Of a stretch of DNA of 63,204 bases, positions 50,450-59,293 are shown piece after piece (within the stretch, counting starts at the first letter, position 1; each line of letters begins with the position of its first letter). Origin of the DNA: Hungatella sp. (lineage in GTDB: Bacteria > Bacillota > Clostridia > Lachnospirales > Lachnospiraceae); the NCBI GenBank assembly GCA_022792815.1, contig JAAWBS010000029.1, positions 1 through 63,204 on the forward strand. Direction: 5' to 3'. The notes beneath the pieces were generated by a model. It searched no databases and was not told where the DNA came from. It worked only from the letters and a program-made list of their open reading frames with translations. The position numbers were made by a program, and so were the translations under genes.

Positions 50450-51913
50450 TTATTCTCCTTGCGCTCTCTTCCTTCGCTCTCTCGCCATACTCCACAGATA
50501 CCGAAAACTTTCCATCCGAAATCCCCATGCCAGCACCACATACAAGCCGGCTCCCGCGCCGATCTGGATCACCAGCCGGATCCCCGGCGCCATCCATGCC
50601 AGCACCTGTCCCGCCGCCATGACGATGAGGCACATAAACGCCGCCAGAAAGGCGGAGGGCAGGATATCTCTCCACTGCTGCCAAATGCTGTACCCCAGCA
50701 GCCTTCTGTTGGGCGCACCGTTGACAAAGGTGCACAGAAAATCCTGTACCGCCTTCAATCCCACCATCACATACACGGAGTACCTCACGCCTATGAGCAG
50801 CGCCAGCAGGCTTAAGACCTTCTTTGCGATCTCCAGTTTCAGGAAAACGTCGCTGCGCCCCATGGCGTTGACCGCCTGGAGGTTGATGATGTGGATAGGC
50901 CAAAAACAGTAGGCCACACACATGATCCGCAGAAACGGCACGCAGATCAGCCACTTTGGCCCCAAAAGAACCAGGATCAGGGTGTCTGCCACCCCAAACA
51001 GCCCAAACAGCATGGGAAGCACCGCGAAGGCGCTGAGCTTCATCACCCTCCGGGCCATCTGGCACATCTGAACCGGGTCATCCTGTCTGGCGGAAAATGC
51101 CGGCAGAAGCACTGCCTGAATCGCCGCTCCCAGATTGCCGGCGATCAGTTTGGGGAACTGTTCCCCCCGATTATAGCTTCCCAATAATTCTTCATTATAA
51201 ATCTTTCCGATAAAAAGTCCATACAAATTGTTAAAAACCGTGTCCAGGAGAGAGGCGCACAGCACCTTCCACCCAAAGGAGAACATCTCCTTAATCCGCC
51301 CCAGGCAAAAACATCTCCGGGGCTTCCAGGACACGGTGACAAAAAGCGCCGTCATCAGCGCCAGATAGTAGGTCATCTGCTGCCCTGCCATGGCCCACAC
51401 TCCCAGGCCGGCGAAAGCCATCGCGATGCTGACCGCGCCGGAGACGAGGGAAGCTGCCAGAGTGGAGACAAACAAACCCTTAAATTCCATATTTCTGGAC
51501 ACATAGGCAGTCTGCACCGAGATCACCGCCCCCGGAAACAGTACCAGGCCCAGCACCCGCACGATGGGCTTTAACACCTGGATCTTATAAAAGGCGGCGA
51601 TGCCTCCCGACAGGCCGTACAGGATCCCGTACATCACCAGGGCCGCTGCCAGCTCAAACCAGCAGACCGACGAGAAATCCTCCGGGTCCGCCCTCCTCTT
51701 CTGCACCAGCGCCGTACTGAATCCGTTCTGCACAAACACGTTGGCGATGGTGATAAATACCATGATAATCCCCACCACGCCATACTCCGCCGGAGTCAAA
51801 AGCCGTGCCAGGATCATGGTGATCACAAACTGAACCCCCTGGGCACCTCCGTTCTCCAACAGTTTCCAGAACAGACCTTTTGCTAATTTCTGTCTCATCT
51901 CGGTCTCAGCCAC
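50450..51913 (-). CDS. Wzx-type oligosaccharide flippase (MOP superfamily)
   Basis: A 487-aa polytopic protein with the typical Wzx/WzxC start (KGLFWKLLENGGAQGVQFV, then ILARLLTPAEYGVVGI) and about 12-14 transmembrane segments. The start is GTG 51913, because GGAG is 5 bases before it and the next ATG is too far. The stop is one base before the ATP-grasp start. It is the second MOP-family protein in the cluster. Confidence 0.92.
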   Translation of the reverse strand: MAETEMRQKLAKGLFWKLLENGGAQGVQFVITMILARLLTPAEYGVVGIIMVFITIANVFVQNGFSTALVQKRRADPEDFSSVCWFELAAALVMYGILYGLSGGIAAFYKIQVLKPIVRVLGLVLFPGAVISVQTAYVSRNMEFKGLFVSTLAASLVSGAVSIAMAFAGLGVWAMAGQQMTYYLALMTALFVTVSWKPRRCFCLGRIKEMFSFGWKVLCASLLDTVFNNLYGLFIGKIYNEELLGSYNRGEQFPKLIAGNLGAAIQAVLLPAFSARQDDPVQMCQMARRVMKLSAFAVLPMLFGLFGVADTLILVLLGPKWLICVPFLRIMCVAYCFWPIHIINLQAVNAMGRSDVFLKLEIAKKVLSLLALLIGVRYSVYVMVGLKAVQDFLCTFVNGAPNRRLLGYSIWQQWRDILPSAFLAAFMCLIVMAAGQVLAWMAPGIRLVIQIGAGAGLYVVLAWGFRMESFRYLWSMARERRKRAQGE

Positions 51914-51961
51914 AATGTCTCCTCTGCTTTCTGTTCTGCCTTTTATCCCGCAGTCGGCCTC

Positions 51962-52945
51962 TCATCGGCCCACACCGTGAAACCACCGCTGCAGACGCCC
52001 ATAGGTCCCCGGAAGACGGCTCTCAAACCGGATAAAAAACCGGGTCCTCAGATTCAGCTCCCGGTACAGGGATCGGTTCTCCCTGGCCAGAATCACCGAA
52101 AACTGCCGTCTGTTCACCTGGGTCAGATACCAGAGCCGTCTCACGGCGTGTTCCACCGTGCCGTGGAACCTTCCGCCGCTCTCCCTGTCAAATGCCCGGT
52201 ACATGTCCCTCATGGCACAGGCATATTCCCTCTGTTTTCTCTCGTAATCCCCCTGTTTCATCAGGGTGGTCCAGGATGCGGCTCCCCCCAGTCGGTACAC
52301 GCACATAGGCCGGTCCATATAGTAAGCCCACCCTCTTTGTGCCGCCATCAGCTGCAGCGGGATGTCCGCGATGGGGGCATTGACATAGAACTCCGGCAGG
52401 CTCTTCACCATCTCTGTCCGAAACATCAGGGAGGCCGTAGGATACCCGGAGGTCTTATCGATGATCTCCTCCGGCATCACCTTCCTGCTCCTTCTGTAAG
52501 GCCGCATCCGGCGCTCCGTAAAAGCCTTTCCCAAAACCTCCACCCGGGCGCTGTGAAACACCAGAGAACACCCGGGATGCCGTTCCATAAAATCCACCTG
52601 CCTCTGCAGCTTGTCCCGGTCTGACCAGTAGTCGTCCCCCTCGCACATGGCGATGTATTTCCCCTGTGCCCTTGGAAAATTATAGGTCCCGCTCACATTG
52701 GTCAGCCCCTTGGAGTACTGGTTCTCCGTCTGCAGGACAGGCCGGATCATATGGGGAAACCGCTCGGCGTACTCCTGTATGATCTGCGCCGTGCCGTCCG
52801 TGGACGCGTCGTCGTGGATCAGCACCTCATAAGAAAAATCCGTCCTCTGCCCCAGAAACCCTTCCAGGGCATCCCGGATATACTCCTTTTGATTGTATGT
52901 GATACAGCAGATGCTGACCATCACTTTTCCGAAATTCCTCTCCAT
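51962..52945 (-). CDS. GT2 glycosyltransferase
   Basis: A 327-aa GT-A enzyme with VSICCITYNQKEYIRDALEG at the start, LIHDDASTDGT (~42-52) and MCEGDDYWSDRDKL as the metal-binding site (~99-112). It is the first gene of the polysaccharide cluster, downstream of a good promoter, and could be the first or an early transferase. The C-terminal ~80 residues are Arg-rich and may bind the membrane surface. Confidence 0.9.
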   Translation of the reverse strand: MERNFGKVMVSICCITYNQKEYIRDALEGFLGQRTDFSYEVLIHDDASTDGTAQIIQEYAERFPHMIRPVLQTENQYSKGLTNVSGTYNFPRAQGKYIAMCEGDDYWSDRDKLQRQVDFMERHPGCSLVFHSARVEVLGKAFTERRMRPYRRSRKVMPEEIIDKTSGYPTASLMFRTEMVKSLPEFYVNAPIADIPLQLMAAQRGWAYYMDRPMCVYRLGGAASWTTLMKQGDYERKQREYACAMRDMYRAFDRESGGRFHGTVEHAVRRLWYLTQVNRRQFSVILARENRSLYRELNLRTRFFIRFESRLPGTYGRLQRWFHGVGR

Positions 52946-52999
52946 CGCCTTCCCCCGACATCAAACAATTTTATTACTTTTCCCTTGCCATTACCTTTC

Positions 53000-53028
53000 A
53001 TTTTACAATATCCCCCATAAAATGTAAA
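53000..53028 (-). promoter_or_regulatory. Predicted promoter of the polysaccharide cluster
   Basis: On the minus strand: TTTACA (53023-53028), a 17-bp spacer, TAAAAT (53000-53005), 55 bases ahead of the first GT2 gene. The L,D-transpeptidase gene starts at 53102 on the other strand. Confidence 0.65.
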
Positions 53029-53101
53029 TCAGATATGGCATTTTCCGCCTGAATGTGGTAAATTAACAGATGCTACATTACTATTACAGGAGGAAAAACC
53101 A

Positions 53102-54574
53102 ATGAATCGAATCAAACGATTGGGGCTGACTCTTTCTCTCACGGTTGTGATGCTGACTGGAAGCGCTCTCTGCGCACTTGCTGCCCCGGAAGAAAATTAC
53201 GGTCCGGCATTTGATCCGCGTCTGAATCCCGATATACAGGAGTCTCAGGAATCCGGACAGGAACAGACGAATCCCCCGGAGAACGGACAGGATGGCACGG
53301 CGGGGCAGGAGGGCTCGGCCGGACAGGGAGAGACCCCCGTTCAGGAAGAAGTCCCTGTCAATAATATCCTTACCGTTCCCCAGAGAGCGCCGAGACTGCA
53401 GACTACCATTCTGCTCACAGATGTGCACCAGTGGTCCCAGCCCTTTGTCAACGACCAGTGGATCTCTGTAGACGGCCGTCAGTTTTACTCTATCTCCACT
53501 TTCCTGGAAAATATCCACGGAGATTTTCTGTACCGCGCCTACACGTCCGCAAACGGCTGGACCAGGTGGGTCATGCACGGGGAAGAGACCCCGATTCCGG
53601 CAGATTTTGCCCCCATTGAGGCCATCCAGTGCCGCTTCGCCGGACCGGTAGCCAATGACTATGACATCTATTACACCACTACCTTAAGCGACGGGCAGCA
53701 GACCGGCTGGGCCAAGAACGGCCAGACCGCCGGAACCATGAACCAGGGGCTGTATATCACCGGCTACCAGATGGCTTTCTTCCGGAAGGGGACGGGGCCG
53801 GAGGGGAACGGCAACAGCCCTGTGGTGTCGGCCCACGCCGACGGAATTCAATACATAGACAACGCCATGCGCTACATTCACGGCGACGGATCCAACTTCA
53901 CCGGATGGGGATGGCTGGAAAACGACCGCTACTACTTTGTGGATTCCTACCCCGTTACCGGGTGGCAGTACATCGACGGCTACAAGTATTACTTTGACGA
54001 AACCGGGCGGCTTGTCACTGATGTGGAACCCATCATCGGCAGCGGCGGACCCTTTGAAATCAAGATCAACAAGCAGATGAACTGTCTGACCGTATATGCC
54101 CAGGACGGCGGCAACGGTTTCATCATCCCGGTGAAATCCTTCCTCACCTCCACCGGCGACGACACGCCCATCGGCACCTTCCGCACGCCGGAGAAGTATC
54201 GCTGGCGCCTGATGATCAACGACGTGTACACCCAGTACGCGACACGCTTGGGCTCAGGGCTTTCCATCCTGATGCACTCCATCATCTACAGCGCCCAGAA
54301 CCCCTACACCGTGTGGGCCAGCACCTACAACAACCTTGGCATCGCCCGCTCTGCCGGATGTATCCGTCTGACCACGGCCGACTCCAAGTGGATCTATGAC
54401 CACTGCCCCCTGGGCACCTCCGTTACCGTGTACAACAGCCCCGTTCCGGGACCCTTCGAGCGTCCCACCATCGCGGCGGAGATTGCCTTCGAGCAGACCT
54501 GGGACCCCACGGATCCCAACCTGACACCGGAGGGCATCGCCGCGGAGACGGCAAGGCTTCTGGGAACCAACTGA
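53102..54574 (+). CDS. L,D-transpeptidase with cell-wall-binding repeats
   Basis: A 490-aa exported enzyme with a Sec signal peptide (~1-28), a Glu/Gln/Gly low-complexity linker (~45-85), cell-wall-binding-like repeats (~265-305; GWGWLENDRYYF, GWQYIDGYKYYF) and a C-terminal YkuD domain (~318-446). The catalytic motif is H392 in LMHS and RSAGCIRL with Cys420. The usual S-H-G-C His is an Ala here. It forms 3-3 cross-links in, or attaches proteins to, peptidoglycan. The ribosome binding site is GGAGG. Confidence 0.92.
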   Translation: MNRIKRLGLTLSLTVVMLTGSALCALAAPEENYGPAFDPRLNPDIQESQESGQEQTNPPENGQDGTAGQEGSAGQGETPVQEEVPVNNILTVPQRAPRLQTTILLTDVHQWSQPFVNDQWISVDGRQFYSISTFLENIHGDFLYRAYTSANGWTRWVMHGEETPIPADFAPIEAIQCRFAGPVANDYDIYYTTTLSDGQQTGWAKNGQTAGTMNQGLYITGYQMAFFRKGTGPEGNGNSPVVSAHADGIQYIDNAMRYIHGDGSNFTGWGWLENDRYYFVDSYPVTGWQYIDGYKYYFDETGRLVTDVEPIIGSGGPFEIKINKQMNCLTVYAQDGGNGFIIPVKSFLTSTGDDTPIGTFRTPEKYRWRLMINDVYTQYATRLGSGLSILMHSIIYSAQNPYTVWASTYNNLGIARSAGCIRLTTADSKWIYDHCPLGTSVTVYNSPVPGPFERPTIAAEIAFEQTWDPTDPNLTPEGIAAETARLLGTN

Positions 54575-54598
54575 TTTATTTATAAGGATTTAACTGCC

Positions 54599-54636
54599 GC
54601 AAAAGCTGCCGCATGAAACACTGCCGCAGCTTTTGC
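54599..54636. terminator. Hairpin after the L,D-transpeptidase gene (possible terminator)
   Basis: An 11-bp perfect stem (GCAAAAGCTGC at 54599-54609, GCAGCTTTTGC at 54626-54636) with a 16-base loop, 25 bases after the stop. The T-run is inside the stem and not after it, so termination is uncertain. Confidence 0.45.
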
Positions 54637-54661
54637 CGGTATATGAAAGAGAGCGCTTTAC

Positions 54662-57016
54662 ATGTTATCCACAAAGTTTCATGCTGTAAAGATATTGATA
54701 TTGTCTAAATTGGAATCTTTTTTTCAGCCCTATCGCAAACACAATTTTTATTATCGGATCCTTGCTCCCTTTGCGATTTTCAGTATTATTCTTGTCTGCC
54801 TCTCGGCGGGAGTCAGCTGGTATCTTCTGGGAAACCGCTATGATCAGAAGCTGAGGGAAGCAAACCGCCAGATTTTGAAGCAGATTCAGCAGTACGCTGA
54901 CCAGAGCCTGTATTCCAATACCATGAACCTGTTCAAAGACTCTTTTTTGGGAGAATACACCTCCCTGGAGCTGACCAACTTTTTCTCCTACGGAAGCAGA
55001 CTTTCTGACAGCGGCCTATTAAAAAGCTTTCAGCAGATTGTCAATCTGTCCATACAAAACGACTATATCGAACACATCACCCTGTATCAAAAGCAGGAGG
55101 ATCTTCTGTTGGACAACACCTTCGGCCTTCGGTATCGGGTGTCGGATTCCATGGAGCTTGTCGATGAGATCCTTCCTCTGACTACCTATCTGGATGCAAC
55201 CGCCGACTCTCCCCAGAAGCTGATTTATCTGACAGAGGGCAAACGGGACCGTGGCAGCAGGGACAGCCTTACGCTCCTGCACTCCATCCCTCTCTATTCC
55301 TCCCACTGGGAAAGCCAGGGCTTTATCGCCATCCATTTCAACGAGGACCTGTTCCTGGAGGACTTAAAGCGGCAGTTTGCATGGACCGGAGGGCTTTTTA
55401 TCCTTTCTCCGGAGGGAGAGCCCCTTTTTAAAAACACCAACTCCGCCTTAGACTGGGATACCTTAAAAACCATAATCCCGAATGCTCCCGTCGAAAATCG
55501 CTATTACTATGACTTTACATATGAAGATACCAGATATTGTCTCACCTGGGTGGAATCGGAAGAGTCCGACTGGACCTATCTCTCCTATGTGCCGATCAAT
55601 ATCCTGAAAGAAGAGTCCACCGTGATCAGTCAGTTCATCCTGATGTTTATTCTTCTGACTATACTGTGCTCCCTGATCGCGGTACAGAAAATATCCAGCA
55701 GGGTCTATCGACCCATCCATGTGCTCCGCACAAAATTTGACATCGGCAGCTCCCTCCCCGACTCCCAGGATGACTTAAAGGCCATCGAGGAAGCCTTTTC
55801 CTTCCTGGAAAATCAGATCGATGATATCCGAAAGACCACCTGTGCCAATGTCGACGTGCTGCGCTACAAGATACTGATTCAGCTGCTCCACGATAACGAC
55901 TGCTCCCCCGAACAGATCTTAAAGCCCCTGGAACTATGCGGCATCACCTTTGAGGAGCCCGGATTCTGTTTGATCCTTCTGGATTTTGAGCCCACTGTTT
56001 TTTATTCGCTGGATTTTGAACAGAGAGGGTATCTGACAGAAAAAGCCAAAGAGCTGATCGACGGATGGTTTAAGAGCACCATCGTCCATATGGCCGAAAC
56101 CCACCCGGATAATCAGGTGGCAGTTCTGATGAATCTGGACAGAGAGCAATATGATGATTTTCTGGAAAACGCCGGCCGCCTGACGTCTTTTTTGCATGCC
56201 AAACTTCATGTGCCTGTCAACCAGGCGGTCTCCGGCTACACTGCAGAGCTGAAAGAAATCTGCCGGCTTTACAGGGAGTCCCAGCAGTATCTTCAGTATT
56301 TCTTTATCTGCAATTACGGAAATACCTTTACTCCGAGCTTCATACGCAAAAAGGAAGAACAGCCCTTTGCCCTGGATGAAAAGGAACGAACCCATCTGGA
56401 ATCCCTGTTTCGGGCGGACCGGATTGCGGAACTGACCGAACGTCTGACTGACTCGATCACCCGGATCCACGAAGGACCCTGCTCCTATCAGGATGCCAAC
56501 ACCTTTGTGATGCAGATCTATGGGATCGTCTTCCGTCTGTGTAAGGAGATCGGCCTGTTTGAGGACCCTGTGAGGAAGAATCAGATCATCGCCGACTTCA
56601 ATCAGTCTGCCACTCTGGATACCTCTATGGAGTGCATCTATTTCATGATCCATCTCTATCACGAGGCCCGCAACGCGGAAAGCCGAAGCGCGGATACCAA
56701 GCTGATCGAGAAGGTGACAGACTATATCGATCATCACTGCCATGATGAGGTGACTCTGCCTGTGGTAGCCGAACTGTTTCACATCAGCGCTTCCCACTTA
56801 AGCAGGCTGTTCAAAAGCGTGAAAGGAGAAAACTTCTCCGTATATGTGATGAATCAGAAACTCGCCGCAGCCGCCTCCCTTCTGCGCTCCTGCCCGGAAC
56901 AGAGCATCAGCCAGATCGCAGAAGGGCTGGGATATTATACCCCAGCCTACTTCACCCGTATCTTCAAGGAAAAATTCGGTGTAACCCCATCCCAGTACCG
57001 AAAAGGGAACTCATAG
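54662..57016 (+). CDS. Membrane-anchored AraC family regulator with extracytoplasmic sensor domain
   Basis: A 784-aa one-component regulator. Transmembrane segments at ~33-55 (FAIFSIILVCLSAGVSWYLL) and ~320-340 flank a Cache-like domain. A central region (~400-660) follows, and the AraC DNA-binding domain is at ~680-784 (PVVAELFHISASHLSRLFKS; ISQIAEGLGYYTPAYFTRIF; GVTPSQYRKG). It is convergent with the PL8-sulfatase-GH95 operon (6-base overlap with the PL8 gene end) and very likely controls it. It is distinct from, but built like, the AraC regulator near 31 kb. The ribosome binding site is modest (AAGAGAG). Confidence 0.9.
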   Translation: MLSTKFHAVKILILSKLESFFQPYRKHNFYYRILAPFAIFSIILVCLSAGVSWYLLGNRYDQKLREANRQILKQIQQYADQSLYSNTMNLFKDSFLGEYTSLELTNFFSYGSRLSDSGLLKSFQQIVNLSIQNDYIEHITLYQKQEDLLLDNTFGLRYRVSDSMELVDEILPLTTYLDATADSPQKLIYLTEGKRDRGSRDSLTLLHSIPLYSSHWESQGFIAIHFNEDLFLEDLKRQFAWTGGLFILSPEGEPLFKNTNSALDWDTLKTIIPNAPVENRYYYDFTYEDTRYCLTWVESEESDWTYLSYVPINILKEESTVISQFILMFILLTILCSLIAVQKISSRVYRPIHVLRTKFDIGSSLPDSQDDLKAIEEAFSFLENQIDDIRKTTCANVDVLRYKILIQLLHDNDCSPEQILKPLELCGITFEEPGFCLILLDFEPTVFYSLDFEQRGYLTEKAKELIDGWFKSTIVHMAETHPDNQVAVLMNLDREQYDDFLENAGRLTSFLHAKLHVPVNQAVSGYTAELKEICRLYRESQQYLQYFFICNYGNTFTPSFIRKKEEQPFALDEKERTHLESLFRADRIAELTERLTDSITRIHEGPCSYQDANTFVMQIYGIVFRLCKEIGLFEDPVRKNQIIADFNQSATLDTSMECIYFMIHLYHEARNAESRSADTKLIEKVTDYIDHHCHDEVTLPVVAELFHISASHLSRLFKSVKGENFSVYVMNQKLAAAASLLRSCPEQSISQIAEGLGYYTPAYFTRIFKEKFGVTPSQYRKGNS

Positions 57017-59272
57017 TTTCAGGGTGATGAGATGAGTTCTTCCCCGGGAATTTTCCGTGGAAATCACCAGTGTGATCCCACCCTTTTCCTCTGCGGCGCG
57101 GACGGTATCCGACAGACCTCTGACCCGATACCGTCCGTCCAAGCGGAGCCTGATCTGCAAAGCCCGGTGAGTCGGGTCGGCGACCCCCAGTGACACTTCT
57201 CCCTCCCGTTTTCTCATGATAACGGAGCAGGGAGTGTCGGTGCTGATCCCGTCAAAAGCTCCGGGCTGCCAGAAATTGATTCCCATAAGGCCGGTAGAGA
57301 TCTCCGCTGCCGCTGAGACCGCCGACGAATTGCTTAATATGGCCCACTCTCCGGTATCTTCTGAGGCGGCCATATGATCGCGGCCGGGCACAAGCACATA
57401 GCTGTACGCGGCCTCCTCCGGCCTGCTGTGATGGGGGACTGCAATGCTGAGAAACCGGTTGGACAACCGGTCAGTGCTGCCGTTATCATTGATGTCATGC
57501 CAACAGCCGTCCCTCTGTTCTTTTTTTATCGTAACCTCCGTCGGAACCGGAAAATAATAGGCGATGGGCAGATACCGGCTTTCCAGAACGATGTGTCCGG
57601 GATTTTTCACGCAGATTTCTCCCTCCCCCAGTTCCTTCTCTTCTCCGTCCACAAAAACATAGGCCTCCTCGATTCGCCGGTTTTCGACTATGGTCTCCGC
57701 AAAATCACCGGAGGTTCCGCTGATTCCCGTCCCCATACACACCAATCCATGTTCAAATGCAAACCACGATTTCTTCCCGGTAAGGTCTGAATCCGGAAGC
57801 TCCAGTTCCAGCTCCATACCGGTGCTGCCGTACCGGTCTGACAGACACGCACCACCCACCCAGGTCCTGGAATTCCGATTGTCTTTCCACGGCACCAGTT
57901 CCGTGCCGGTGTGGTCTGTGGTGATTCCGGGCAGACGCATGGCATCTACAGTGGGCCAATAACAGCCGTCATACTGGCCTGCATCATCGGTGTACAGATA
58001 CACGGCACCTTCGCAGGCATGAAAGCCCTTTTTGTTTTCGCCGTTGCCGAACGAGAATCGCCCCGTACGGCTGGAAAACATGCTGATGCCGACGGCAAAG
58101 TCCCTGCGGTGGATCACCACCCGGTCCATATTTCCGTAGACTCTGTAAGATTCCTCCTGAGGGGCCGGGCTGACCTCGCTGTCCAGCAGTTCGCGTATCG
58201 CCTCTGCCTGGCAGGGCCTTAAACCATGAAAAAGCCGTTCCTTCTGGTAGGGATTCCTCTCGATCTCACCTCTGACGGTCTGTCGGATCTTATTTTTTAC
58301 CGCTTCCGGCTGATACTCGGCCAGCAAAAGCGCCGTGGACATGACAAGCCTGCCGGTATCATGGGCATTTTCCTGGCTGCGGGAAGTCTTTCTCCCCCTT
58401 ACCATGTCCATCATCTCCCCGTTCCTGAGAAACGGCAGAAAAGAATCCAGGATCCAGCGGGATGTGTGACCGAATTCCGGAAGGTCGGCGACGGAATAGG
58501 GGGTGTTCCACAGCAGATACACGATATTTTCGAAAGAATCCAGCAGACAAGGACCGTATCCGCCTGCATATGGGATGTGATGGTGCTGGATAAAGGAACC
58601 ATCTTCATAGAACCCGTCATCCTCTGTCACAAAGGGAAGCAGGGCGGCCATGGCACGGCGCACCTGTCCCAGACCCTCTTTATCCTGTTTTAACAGAGCC
58701 CGCAGCACACAGACTAAGGAGGTGTCTGCCAGATTGGCTCCCGTCATCTCAAGAGGGTCCACATGGGGCCGCAGGGCTCGCTGCGGAACCGGTATAAAGG
58801 TGTGAACCGCCTCGAGATAATGTCTTGTGATCTCATGGTCCGCCCCAATCTCTCCCGAGATCAGCACCAGACTGTCCATCAGGGCCTGGGCGCCTCCGAT
58901 ATCAAAATCCCACCAGTTTCCAAATAACTCCATATCCCTTCGATAATAATGTCTCATCCGATCCAGACAGCCGCAGATGACGCGAAACAGCTCTTTCTGA
59001 CCATAAGTCTCCTTTAAGAAAGGACTTTCATAGGCCAGGGCCATGGTCCTGATTCTGCGGAATGCGGCCGTAATATGGGAGGAATTTTCCAGAAGCTTGA
59101 GATCCGGCCACAGGTCAGTGCCGCCTCCTGCCTTTTTGTCTGTCAGGGCACATTCAGCCAGTTCTCGTGCCCGGAGAGAAAGAGCGGGGTCAGCAGTTTC
59201 CTTCCTTCCGATTAATCTTGTGATCCATCTGGCGGTCATATCCAGATTCCATTGTGGGTTTGCTGCCTGCAT
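57011..59272 (-). CDS. Polysaccharide lyase family 8, cytoplasmic (hyaluronate/chondroitin/xanthan lyase type)
   Basis: A 753-aa lyase without signal peptide or lipobox. PL8 motifs: NWWDFDIGGAQALMDSLVLI (~119-138), TGAN with Asn180, SFIQHHHIPYAGGYG with His230 and Tyr239, and RGRKTSR with Arg292. The Asn-His and His-Tyr spacings (50 and 9) equal those of the N349/H399/Y408 triad of pneumococcal hyaluronate lyase. These enzymes cleave glycosidic bonds next to uronic acid by beta-elimination. The start has GAGGAT before it. It is last in an operon with a sulfatase and a GH95 enzyme, so its substrate is an imported, sulfated oligosaccharide. Confidence 0.9.
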   Translation of the reverse strand: MQAANPQWNLDMTARWITRLIGRKETADPALSLRARELAECALTDKKAGGGTDLWPDLKLLENSSHITAAFRRIRTMALAYESPFLKETYGQKELFRVICGCLDRMRHYYRRDMELFGNWWDFDIGGAQALMDSLVLISGEIGADHEITRHYLEAVHTFIPVPQRALRPHVDPLEMTGANLADTSLVCVLRALLKQDKEGLGQVRRAMAALLPFVTEDDGFYEDGSFIQHHHIPYAGGYGPCLLDSFENIVYLLWNTPYSVADLPEFGHTSRWILDSFLPFLRNGEMMDMVRGRKTSRSQENAHDTGRLVMSTALLLAEYQPEAVKNKIRQTVRGEIERNPYQKERLFHGLRPCQAEAIRELLDSEVSPAPQEESYRVYGNMDRVVIHRRDFAVGISMFSSRTGRFSFGNGENKKGFHACEGAVYLYTDDAGQYDGCYWPTVDAMRLPGITTDHTGTELVPWKDNRNSRTWVGGACLSDRYGSTGMELELELPDSDLTGKKSWFAFEHGLVCMGTGISGTSGDFAETIVENRRIEEAYVFVDGEEKELGEGEICVKNPGHIVLESRYLPIAYYFPVPTEVTIKKEQRDGCWHDINDNGSTDRLSNRFLSIAVPHHSRPEEAAYSYVLVPGRDHMAASEDTGEWAILSNSSAVSAAAEISTGLMGINFWQPGAFDGISTDTPCSVIMRKREGEVSLGVADPTHRALQIRLRLDGRYRVRGLSDTVRAAEEKGGITLVISTENSRGRTHLITLKL

Positions 59273-59293
59273 GTGTTTATCCTCAATCTTTTT

